Assembly: GCA_905178155.1 (NCBI GenBank)
Contig: CAJINV010000011.1
Span: 891,982 to 955,981 of the forward strand
Direction of reading: 5' to 3'
Length of the DNA: 64,000 nt
From: Amoebophrya sp. A120
Lineage: Eukaryota; Sar; Dinophyceae; Syndiniales; Amoebophryaceae
Below the pieces are notes generated by a model. That model searched no databases, had not been told where the DNA came from, and saw only the letters and a list, made by a program, of their open reading frames with translations. This document shows, in pieces, positions 11,530 to 22,214 of the stretch (the stretch's first letter is position 1; each line of letters begins with the position of its first letter). The position numbers and the translations under genes were made by a program.

Positions 11530-14233
11530 ATGCCTTCTTTCGCCCCGGCTTCGTGCTGGAGCATGTCGCTCCGTCTGGTCGAAACCAAGCCGCGAACTGT
11601 TGCCGTCACGATGCTGATGCTTGTTGTGTGGGCAACAACCTACTGGCTGAGGGCCGCGAAAACGCCGGAGCTGCTGCTGGCCGCGCGGGCGAGCGAGGAC
11701 CTTTCCAGCGTGCTGCCGATGTGCAAAGCAACGGAGGCAGAGGAGAATCCATCGTCACCCCCTTCGTCTTCAAAAGGCCCAGAGCTCGGCGAGCGAAGGA
11801 GAACTTTCTCTACGACGAGCGGGGAAACAACCGACCGCGAGATAACAGGGACGGCCCGCCCGATAGACGAAACTACAAAACCTGTAGGCCACGAGCAAGC
11901 CGCCCGGTCTCTCGTAGTAGACGAGCAGCACGAGAATAAAAACGGCGTTCTTCCAAAAAGTGAAGACGTACTCGAAGCTTTCGGCGCGAAGACAAAGCCC
12001 GCGCCGCCCCCGAGATCGGACTGGACCTGCGTCGGCGGCCAGAACGAGATCCTTGGGCACGGCGGCTACACCAGTCGGAACGAGCAGCGCCAGTGCGTCT
12101 TTCGCAATGTGTGCTACGATCTGCAAGCGGAAGATTTTATCTTTGTGGGCGAGCCGGACCGACCAACGTTGTACGATCGGCAGTACGGGATCCAGCGCAA
12201 GTTCCGCTTCCGCCGCGAGGAGGGCGATCCGTTCTTCGCCGATTTTGTCAGCCTGCAGGCGAGAACGAAGTTCAATCCTATCGGCGGGAATAAAGCAGGT
12301 TGCAATGATGAGCTGTGTCGCTTTGATAACCACCAGGTTTTTGATTTGTTTTCATCCCGAGCACGGTCCGTCATGAATTGAATGCTTATGCTCTACACTT
12401 GCCAGTCGCAGTCCTCTATCATTGCAAATTTTTCCCGCCAAATATTCCGAGAAGGATCCGATTCGCACCTGGTCGTTCCGCGACAAGCTAGAAGCAAAGC
12501 CGACCAGCGCTTTCAGCGACAAGCCCGCGGTGAAGAAAGACATCGAGACCAGCTACTACGGGAAAACGAAAGGGCGGCCACGGTACCCGAATTCGTTTGC
12601 TCCGAGGGTTGAGAAGAAGGCCGGTTGGAAGGCAAGTTACAAAGAGGGCGAGGACGTGTTTCTGCAGCTTCCCGGCGTGCACGTGTTATTCGACCAGGCG
12701 GACCCGTTTAACCTCGGACACGTTCTGTGGGAGGACATGTTCGGCATCTACTCCGCGCTGCGAACCCTGGACGTTTTACCGATGAACGAGGTTTTGTTGC
12801 AGCAGGAAAACAAGAGTGCAGCAGCCCCCGGGGATGGTGCTTCGAAAACTTCTGCTAGCGCAGTAGAGGACCCAAGAACCCATCTCCTCTCCTTTCTCCA
12901 CCTCCAGAGCTGCGAAGAGGCTGCGGGCTTTGACGCCGGACGCGCCAAGATCTGCCACAAATTTCGCCACGCCTTCGGTGCGCATCTGTTGGCAAAGAGT
13001 ACAACTGCGAGCACATCAAGAACAACTTCTTCTACGGGTGCTGCTGGCGGCGCTTCAGAAGTTGTACAACCTCCATCACCGCCTGGCGGTACCATGCACA
13101 ACTTCACCAGCAGCACGGGGTTGCGGCCGGGGCACTTTGTCGACCTCACGTCCCTGCTGGCGACGATGGAAAAGCAGTTTATTCAAGCTGGGCCCGGAAC
13201 GTCGTCGGCTCCAACTGGCAAAAATCTCCGCTACATTTGTTTCGAAAACCTCGTCCTCCCCGGCCGAAACGGGGTTTTTGATTCCACGGAGCTGAACGCC
13301 GGGAAAACCTCGTTGTTGCACGAATTCCGCAGAAGTTTGCTTCTGTGGCACCAGCTGGACCCGAATTTCGTACCGGAAAAACCAAAAGTCGTCCTGGTGG
13401 AAAAACACGGCAAGCGCGGCTTCCACAACTTCGCGCAAATCGCGAAAGCGGTGAGGGAGAGAGGACTGGAGCTCGAGAAGACCCTCGCGTTTGGAGGAGG
13501 CTCTCGGGCAGAGGAGGTGCAGCAGAGTGATAGTACACCCAGCCTTATCTGCCGCACGTCGTGGCGCCTGCCGACATTCAGAGCGCAGCTGCAATTACTC
13601 CTCCGAACGACCGTGCTAATCACGCCGTCGGGGGGCATTTCCACCATCCTGCCCTTCCTTCCCAAGGGCAGTTTCGTCATTCTCCCCACCTACCAGGCCC
13701 CCGTCGGGTTTTTCGCACGACCCTTCTCCTCTCTCATGGCGCTGCTGTTCCGACCGTGGGGCCACGGTGCGCAGGTCTCACAGGAGGAAAACGCGAAGAT
13801 TCGGGCATTCGTGCAAAATGGTGACCATGCGGAGATCGCTGGCGCGGGAGGACAAGAGAGAGCTGCGACAATGCTGCCGCGACCAACATCCACAGAGAAC
13901 GACAATTTCAACGCCCTCCGCAGTTCCAGTTTCTGGCTGAAAATCCAGGACAAACTCCGTTTCGGGAACCACATGGGCGAGTGTCTCGGCTGTCCGAATG
14001 GCATGGAGGACGAGCTGTGGCAGCACTTTCCGCACGTGAAGAAGATGCGATACCAAGTGTTTTCCTGGAGCGAGTTCGAGAACTCCGAACCCGGTCGGGA
14101 CTCCGCCGTGATTTTAAACCCAGAAAGATTAGTGCCTTTGCTGGAAACCGCGCTGTACAGCTGGAGGAATAGCAAGAACGCGAAGGAAAAATTTGCTCAT
14201 GCTCCTGAGAAGAAGGACGATACCAGGAAGTAG
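11530..14233 (+). CDS. GT61-like glycosyltransferase, type II membrane protein
   Basis: Probable Golgi glycosyltransferase. The ATG at 11530 starts a short basic tail followed by a single hydrophobic anchor (VAVTMLMLVVWATTYWL, about residues 28-44), then a Ser/Thr/Glu stem. The catalytic part resembles family GT61 (DUF563): FNLGHVLWEDMFGIYSALR, then PKVVLVEKHGKRGFHNFAQI, and a C-terminal block with VLITPSGGISTILPFLPKGSFVI where family members have a Gly-rich loop. Exon 1 runs to about 12336 (CRFDNHQ). Exon 2 starts at about 12452 (KDPIRTWSF) if the intron is GT...AG; the acceptor is not certain, because the frame is also open from 12422. Length is about 860 residues, long for the family because of Ser-rich inserts. 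Acceptor and sugar cannot be read from the sequence. Confidence 0.68.
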
Positions 14234-14761
14234 AACGTATGCATGCATGTAACTGATGAAGTTGAGGATTTTACGATGCAAGAAAGAACGACACGCAGGA
14301 TGAATCTGAATGTCATTGAACACGGCCCTTGGTCGTGTGCACCACCATGAAGGGGCTGCGGCAGACCTTGTTCCTCTGTCAGCTCTGCAGCTCTAGTTGT
14401 TCGAGCCGGTCGCTATGTACAAAAGTCAAAGTAGAAGTTCATATACTTAAAAGCTCGTTTTGTGGTCATCGTCAACCTCAATATAGGACGATACCGTCTT
14501 TGTGCTGTTGAACGTTGTAAACAGGTGATACGAATCTTTTCAATTTTTTTTGTTACGTGAGGCTCTTCATCTTCTACTGCTCGCCGTCCCCCACACTTGT
14601 AGGTAGCCTAGTCGGTGTTGTGATTGTGAACGACTCTCTGAGTCCAGCCTTCGGAACAAGTCTGCATCCGAACAATCTCTAATTATAACCTATTTATTTG
14701 CGCATCACCACCTCCTAGTTTTACTTTTACATTTACACGATTTATTCACAAGGCTAGCAAC
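14234..14761. other. Intergenic region, nothing recognised
   Basis: About 0.5 kb between two genes with only short frames on both strands. Confidence 0.6.
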
Positions 14762-17700
14762 ATGTTACAATCTTCCCGCAGCTCTCTCCTGCATTTGCTG
14801 CTCATTGTAAGCACCACCTCCACGACTACCGATGCTCGGTCTTTGTTAAACCTCGCCAACAAACTGTCCCGCAGCTGGACCAGCGTTTCGGATTTGAGCA
14901 CCACGGCCTCGTCCTCAAGAACCGCCGACTTGCTACAACAACCGTGCTCTTCTTCTACCGCTACACCTCCAAGTGCTGCTGGGAAAAATGCATCACAAGT
15001 TGTTCCACTCCTTCCGCGCACTTGCTCTCAGAGTTTGTCTTCAAGTGATGCTCCTGTTGACGCGCAGCCGCCGACGGAAGTCCACGAGACCGGCGCACCA
15101 TCGTCGAGTGACGGATTTAACCTCGGCGCGGAGGGAAACAATCGGAACGAAACCTTAGACGCAGCCGCGTCAGCCGTTACGCCCATGTCCAGGCAGGCGT
15201 CTACATTGAGTTCTTCCTCCGGAGCAGGCGGGCCGCGACCTTCAATCCTGCAAATGCACCCTATGTTGTTGGGCGGCGGCGCTTTGCACCTCTTGCCAAC
15301 CTACTTGACGAGCCTGACGCCACTAGAAGGCGCACCTCCGTCGAATCTACTTGTGGCAGCAAGTAATAGGAGCGCGGAAGGTGGTCGTGGTGCTGGTGGC
15401 GGGGATGGGGAAGAAAGCGAAGTGGATCTTGAGGAGAGCAGCGACGTCAACACCTTGAAGCAAAAAAGACGTGAAAAGATTTCTAGGACTACTTCATCCG
15501 AAGATGATGCCGAAAAGCAAGGTGCACCTGGTCAAGCGCAGGATCTGCAGGACGAGGCCAAAGCAGCTGCGCAGAAAAAGTGGCAGGAGGCCTTTCGCGA
15601 CGTGATGCAGCGGAGGTTGGCGTTGCAAGAGCAGTTCCGATCCGTAGTGGAGGCGAGCCAGGCGAGCGTGCAGGAAAGAACAGCGGAAAGGGAAGCTGCT
15701 GCGTCAGGTGAAGGTCTGCAAGACGAAGATGACGATGAGACGGAAAACGGCGGAAAAGGGAGTGAGGACACGCGATCCCGCGAGGCTGCTCTTCACGAAA
15801 AGGAAGAGCAAGTTGCGGGGGACCTTCACGTCGACCACGAGCCGATCGCTCTGCCGTCTGGATCTGGTTTCACGACGATATTGTTGGATCCACCGAGCAC
15901 GACGAACGACGAAGCAGCAAGCGCCAACTCCACTTCTACCGACGTTAAGGTGACCGAAGGTTCTGAAGAAGAGCCGCCGCATCAAGACAACGTCCCACCA
16001 ACTGAGGCGTCCTCTTCAACCTCCTCCCCGGAAGCACAGGATCACCGGAAAAACAAGAACTCTTTGTACGCGACTCCAGAAATAGCGGCAAAAAACGGCG
16101 CGAGCCAACTTTTCGACATGACACTGGACGACGAGGAGGAGGAGCGGGCGGGGAATGTGAACGCCACCACACCCTCGGTGGACGATGACGCCGAGTGGTT
16201 GGTGGCCAGACCACTGGTCTTGTCAAGACAGCATTCCTTATCCGACGGGGAGCAGGAAGGGCAGCTGCAGGAAGCCGGTGGTGAACTACGTGATGAAATG
16301 AAAGTAGACCACAATGAGAACAACAAGCTCTTACCGGGAGGACCACCGTTGCAACACGATTCCGATTCGGATTCGCCGCCGGGTGTTCAGACGACGACCG
16401 GTCAGGAGGTAGAATTAGCTGGACTGGAGGACCTGATCAAGTTCAAGAACAACGAGGGTGCGGCGGACGGGAAAGACGAGGCGAAGGCGAATAAACCTCG
16501 TCCACCTGTGTTGCAAGTGTAAGTTAGTACGGACTGTTTTTGGTTTGTTTTGCTCTTGTTCCTCTTCCTTGTCGTCGCATCTTGCTGATAAACAAAAACA
16601 TAAACTGACCGCGATCGCACCCACGAGCCTGTTTTTGAAGTGATCGTAGGAGGTATCTACTCACGAATTATTGAAGAAAAAAGAAACCGAAATAAACCTT
16701 AACCTAAACCTTCTATATCCAGGTTCGACATGAGCAAAGGTGACGGTCACATGTCTCCGGCAAACGACAAGCACGAAGTTTTGTTCCGCACGGCAGCACC
16801 GACACCGAGTGACGATCAGGAGTTCGTCGTGAACGCATTGTGCCAAGGAATGAACAACCTCGGTTTGCTGGACGTCGAGGCAGCATCCTTCATAAAAGAC
16901 GGCGAGCACGAGATCACCAAGCTCATGACAAACAAGGAGCCGCCCCTTGAAGATCACACGGAAACACCAGGTTCGGAACAGACGCCGCTTTGTCGCGACG
17001 AGGAGAACAAAAATGATGTAGATCTCGGTGAAGTGGAGTGCTGTGGCACCGCCTCCAACAGTGAAGAGCGGGCTAGTACATCGGTTACGGTACCAGCAGG
17101 GGATCATCATTCTTCCGAACCACAACAACAAGCGCCAGCGAAAGTAGACGGGTCCCAGCTGCGCAGCCTGTACTGCGATAGCGAGGATGATGACAAGCAA
17201 ACGACAAGGAAGTCCATCTTCTCGTGGCGCAGGAAGAAAACTAGTTGTACACCAAAGCCCGGGGAAGACGTCGGTGCGAAGATGAACATCAAGCGCGGTA
17301 AAAAATGCTGTTGTTTTTGCCGACGGGGAACAACGACAAGCGAAAGTTCCGCTTCGTCTACAACGACATCAATGGGCTCTTCATCGTGCTCGAAGGAAAC
17401 CGAAACCACCGCCGACAATAGCAGGAACAGCGGAGTAGAACAAGATCGCGGCGCTCCTATCTGCGTTGGAGGAACTGATGCAACTACTTCCGAGGTCCTC
17501 GTGCCAGCTGCTTCACCCACGACCTGTATAGGTCCTTGCAACAAGATGAACAAACTCTTCCGCAGTAGACCGGGCCCGCCGCCACTTCTCGCCACCACCG
17601 CCGCACTAGCCGCTGCAGCTGCGTCCTGTTGCGGCGTCGCGTCCCTCGCCGGAAGTAGATTATCTTCCGTAGAAAATTCGAATTTGTGTTTTCCATTTTC

Positions 17701-18004
17701 TTTTTCATCCTCCCTGTTGCCGTCTTTTGGAGCGGAGAGAACAGCGGCTCGCACCGTGAACGAGTTTCTTGCCACCACCCTCCAGGATTCGGTAGCCTAC
17801 GCGCACAACTTCGGACGGGAAGCGCTTTGCAACCACCAGCCGTGGATCTCGTGCTCTTTGAAGATGTGCTGCACAGGGGACGAGATCGCTGGCATCAGCA
17901 CGGCCAGTTTGGCGCACGACCTCGCTGAGAACAAAGATAGTTCCTTCGGCGTGATTTCGGAGTGGGGTGGAGAAAACGGTCTAGGCGCTCCACCAGGGGT
18001 CTGA
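14762..18004 (+). CDS. Large Ser/Glu-rich protein with N-terminal signal peptide, unknown function
   Basis: Not recognised. Exons 14762-16518 and 16723-18004, joined over a GT-AG intron (donor GTAAGT, pyrimidine-rich acceptor ending CCAG), give 3039 nt and 1012 residues in one frame. The N-terminus (basic residue, then LLHLLLIVSTTSTTTDA) looks like a signal peptide. The body is low complexity: Ser, Glu, Asp and Ala-rich with a charged stretch around residues 225-330 that could form helix. The C-terminal third has Cys clusters (KKCCCFCRR) and an Ala-rich hydrophobic segment (LLATTAALAAAAASCCGVASLAG) that could cross a membrane. A secreted or surface protein of a parasite would fit, but that is inference. 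Confidence 0.6.
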
Positions 18005-19043
18005 AGAAGCCGCGGAAACACAACGTAAAAACGGTTGTTTTATTTGGTCTCGGTCTGTAGTTGCGTCAACACTTTCACAGCCAAATGGGCCGACCAATTT
18101 AGGCGACAACTGCAGACAAGAACTGGCCGAAGAATTTTCCAAAACATACAACTATAGGTATCCGTACTACAACTGTCCAAAACGTGCATGATTTATGGTC
18201 CTTTTTTCTTTGGAGCGCTTCATTTCATTTCCGTATAGAATTCTAATTTGTAGAGCTGGCAATTTTGTACTCACCATTTTTCAGCAATTTTGTACGACCA
18301 CGAGAATAAAAACTTTTCAAAATTATAGCATTTACAAAGATACCGCGACTCGCGACTTCGTTTCTAACGTGTATCTTGGGCAATGTGAGATTTTTCGCAC
18401 GCTCCACCTCGTTCTTAGCTCTTTCACGAAATCTTCGTCTTTATTTTCTGCAAACCAAGCAACACGACCTTCACAATAACGCAAAACAGCACGGTGACAC
18501 AACGTCTAGGATAGAAAAGAAAACCTATTTGCCGTGGCTTGCATCTATATACTTTTTTACTGAGTCACCAGCGACGCAACTACTTTGACTTCCTGAAACT
18601 CATCTGCTAACAGACCGCGCCTACTTGTTTTCATCAAAAAGAACAACCGCATCGAAGGAAGTACCGGTGTCGACCGCCGTTTCATTTCCTGCGGCGGATG
18701 GAAAGGAGCGGTTCCGCTACAGAAGGTTGTCTGTGTCTGGTACAGAAGTTTCTCGATGTTTTTTCACAAGGGCAAAGTACAGCTATTCCTAACGCAAGTA
18801 GACTGGGTACTTACTAGTTTTTCTGGGTGGTTCCTCTTGCTGCATCTGCCTACAAGAGGGAACAAGCACTCCTGGGTGAAAACAAAGTGTGTGTAGTTTG
18901 TCGTGTCACAGACACGAGGAAGAAGGAATACTCGTCATACATCAGATTCACATTCAGTAGAGAAGTAGACAGAAACCATTTCTATGCTCATAGAATATCT
19001 TTCGCCGTCGGTTGATTTGGATTACGACATTCACACTGCCAGG
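18005..19043. other. Intergenic region, nothing recognised
   Basis: About 1 kb. Frames on both strands are short and lack motifs. The reading frame of the following gene is open back to 18984, but the first Met there lacks similarity to the mature protein. Confidence 0.55.
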
Positions 19044-20405
19044 ATGGGTGCTACGTCGTCCGTTGAACCCGGTAAGGGGGTGTCCTTTCGTTACCCGTTG
19101 CTAGGAGAAAGCCAGAACCCTCAACCACCGTTGGAAGGGGATGAGAAATCCCAACAGGGCGAGGCGCCAGCATCAAATGATAACTCGTCACCGCCTTTCC
19201 TCGAGCTGGAATACTACCCGTCGAAGGGCGTGGGTTTCGAGCTCTGGCCAGCGGCGTTTGCGCTCGCGGACTTCGTAGAGAAAACGATTTTGCTCCCTGG
19301 AAGTCTTGGTCGTGCTCAGCATGCAGAACTAGCTAGGAAGAAAGGCTCATCATCTCAGCCGAGTACAACAACCTCGCCGGACCACCTGGCTACACTAAGC
19401 ACAAAATCCACGGCAGCGTCGTCTTCTTCTTCGCCACCCTTCGGAGCAGGGTTGGAGATACACGACATCAACCCCGTTCTGGTGATCGGAGAGGAAGATC
19501 CAGAATCTGGTGCAGCAGAAGTTCTTGCCGCTGATTCAAACAAACAGGGACCTGGAATAAACCGCTGTCCTCCAGCATCCTCGGACGACACCAACAGTAC
19601 ACAGTCCACGGCGGATTCTTCTACTGTACTAGCAGGAGGCGCGGCAAATGCAAAAATTGGTGGAAGCTCCTCGTCTAGTTCAAGCACGCTGAGCTTGCCT
19701 TCTACAACAGGTAGAAATGTTTCATCGGAGGAGGTGGTACAACAACAGGAACAGCTAAAGAAACAAACCAAAACCGACACCCAACCACTACCCCGAGCCC
19801 CCGCGGACGCAATGAAGGATCAACAGCAGCTGCGGTTTCTCGAATTGGGTTGCGGCGTGTGCGCCCTGATTGCGCAGGTCTGCGCCGCCTACGGGCACGA
19901 CGCGGTGGCGACGGACGACCTGTTGGTGGTGCAGAACATGCACGGCAACCTGGAAAACACGAACGTCAGGGCGGTGGCGGCGAACTGGTATGCCGACCAG
20001 GAAATCAAAGCGGTTTTGTCCGCAGCGTGTCGGGACCTCGACTACATTTTGATGGCCGAAGTGGTGTACTTTCCGACCCTGTTCAAGCCTTTGTTGGACA
20101 CCTTGAAACTCTTACTGGATACTAGTTCGGAGAACAACAAGTGCTGCAAAAAATCGGTGCAGATTCTGTGGGCAAACTCGACAAGATTTCCAGACTACAA
20201 ACCCCCACTGAACGACTTTCGGAAATTGGCGGAGGATGCGTATGGGTTTTCTTTTGAGGAAGTCTACCGAGTGAAGCAAACGGAGCTCAAGCGGGTGGTT
20301 GCGGTCAGCCAACGGACATTGGCGCAGAGCAAGAATTCGAAGAAGAAGGTGGATCATGATTTACAGCTTGGACGGCCGTTAGAAAAGAGGCGGGCGATTT
20401 TATAG
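19044..20405 (+). CDS. METTL21-like (Methyltransf_16) protein methyltransferase
   Basis: SAM-dependent methyltransferase of the seven-beta-strand class, probably acting on protein lysine. Single exon, 453 residues from ATG 19044; an in-frame ATG at 18984 exists but 19044 gives MGATSSVE, a plausible N-myristoylation start. Near residue 60 FELWPAAFALADFV matches the segment before the SAM fold. A Ser-rich insert of ~180 residues follows. Then comes motif I FLELGCGVCALIAQVCAAYG, the acidic post-I residue in VATDDL, and DLDYILMAEVVYFPTLFKPLLDTL, typical of the family's D/E-x-x-Y region. The insert between the N-terminal segment and motif I is unusually long. Substrate is unknown. Confidence 0.75.
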   Translation: MGATSSVEPGKGVSFRYPLLGESQNPQPPLEGDEKSQQGEAPASNDNSSPPFLELEYYPSKGVGFELWPAAFALADFVEKTILLPGSLGRAQHAELARKKGSSSQPSTTTSPDHLATLSTKSTAASSSSSPPFGAGLEIHDINPVLVIGEEDPESGAAEVLAADSNKQGPGINRCPPASSDDTNSTQSTADSSTVLAGGAANAKIGGSSSSSSSTLSLPSTTGRNVSSEEVVQQQEQLKKQTKTDTQPLPRAPADAMKDQQQLRFLELGCGVCALIAQVCAAYGHDAVATDDLLVVQNMHGNLENTNVRAVAANWYADQEIKAVLSAACRDLDYILMAEVVYFPTLFKPLLDTLKLLLDTSSENNKCCKKSVQILWANSTRFPDYKPPLNDFRKLAEDAYGFSFEEVYRVKQTELKRVVAVSQRTLAQSKNSKKKVDHDLQLGRPLEKRRAIL

Positions 20406-22214
20406 TGATTTTATAGGAAGGGGGCGCGTTAGGTTTTTAATTTTCCGAGTTCGCCGATGCGTGCCTGCTCTAGGCGTGTGGTGAGTATTTGCCTAAGTAG
20501 GCTAAGGAATTGAGGCGGGCGCTGCATTGTGTTGGCGATGTTTTTCGGGTGGATTTTGAAAAAAAAAAAACGTCGCAAAAACATCGCGAGGAACACCAGA
20601 AGAGCATGCTCTCAGCACCACTGTGCTTTTCTCTGTTCGCTGGTGAATTTGCTTCGTCGTTTTTGTGCGTGGATGTTGCAAAAGGCCAGCCAAAAAAAAA
20701 CACAGAGCGCCATCGGAAATAATTTTAAACCGCACGCTACGGCGTCATCATGAAAAAGCAGTTGTTTTGCGGCTCAAAAAAGTTGTTCAAAAGTTGCTGG
20801 TGACTTTACAACAAAAAAAGATGCTTTGGCTCTCAATTTTGGAGCCAAAATATCGACCATAGCGTGCAGTTTGCCGGCACGCAACCCGTAAAGTCGCCAT
20901 AAAGTCACCCTAAAGTCACCGCTAAAATCACCAACATCCGGACGGAAAAAAATCCAAACCCAACCCGCATTGGAAATTGCCGATTTGGCCTGGTAGAATT
21001 CGCATCGAAAAAGTGCCAATCCCGGTGGTAGTAGGGACATCGGCAAGGCTTAGCGACGTCAGTTTTGGTCTCGTGTGTCGAAAAAAGCAGCGCAAAAATT
21101 GAGAGCGCTCGCCGCATTAGAAATTGCGCATTTTGCCTTCTGAATTTTTGAAAATTTTGCCTGGAATGCCGATGGTATGGCGCTTGTATCTTGGCCCTCC
21201 TTTGTCTCCTCTTGTTGGTATCTTCTCCTTTGCTCTCAGGGACAAAAATAAAGAAATCTTCTGAAGGCAATGAGGCGTCTTTTTTTCGGCGCCATGCTTG
21301 AGAGTATAGCCCTAAAATCACTGAAAAATCACCCATCAAAATTCTAACGGGTGTCCAAGCTCTAAATCATGATGCGCGGCTTGGAGGAGCAGCTGATAGG
21401 ATGACGTCAGGGTTGCAGAATAAAGCGACTGGGCAGCAGAAAGCAAAGGACATCTGTGAAGCGGGACATGTGGAAGATACCCGGTAAGTTTTGATTTGAT
21501 CGATTTTGTTGCATTGCTACGATGTGAAACTGAAATTCACATTTTTGCACTTGGAAGTTCTTGCACTCCAATATATAATGAATTTACCGCATCGATGAAT
21601 CATGATTCTTTTTCATCACACCTACAGAACTGCGGTCCGCATGGGTGTCGTTCCGAATGAGGAGTGCGTAATTTGGCGCATGACCCGCGGTGGCCCGCCA
21701 TGTTCTTCTTCCGGCCCCGTCGACGCCAGCATGCTTGGTTTTTTGCACTCGTTCTGCACAAACGACGGTCGATAGTTGGGCTGACACCTCTGCCTCTGCC
21801 TCTGAGGAAGTGATTTCGCAAGGTGCCAGGGGCATTTGCATTTGCTGAGGCTGGAGGCCGAGACGCGTGCGTAAATTCACACACAGTGCACGGAATCATT
21901 TGAATTGGTGCACTGATGGGCGGTGAAAGAAACTGCATAGAAACAGAGATGATTTTTTGAAGCCTTGTGTTAGCGCCGGACGGTGATAACGTGTTGTTCT
22001 TTGCTATTGAAAGCAATTTTCTTTCTGCAACCGCAGCCGAAGATCTTCCGTGAAAAGAGGAGATCTCAGATCTTTGATTGTAGTTTTTGTGCAAACAGGA
22101 GAGAGTGCAACTCGATCTGGTTTAAATTGCTTTTTGGGATCAAAGCCGTTCCGTAGAAAAGGCAAAGTTTTTTTCCCCGAAAACGACACTTTCTCCGAGA
22201 GTGAAGTGAAGATA
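20406..22214. repeat. Non-coding region with short degenerate repeats
   Basis: A 1.8-kb stretch with no supported gene. Between about 20720 and 21350 short words recur in tandem or at intervals: TAAAGTCACC three times near 20890-20925, AAAATCAC variants at both ends, and GCATTGGAAATTGC versus GCATTAGAAATTGC. GCACGCTA near 20732 pairs with TAGCGTGC near 20862. This could be the remains of a dispersed element; I recognise no family. Confidence 0.4.

Noticed and set aside
20905-21339. 144-codon minus-strand open frame in repeat-like region
   Set aside because: Lies in degenerate repeats; the product has no domain pattern.
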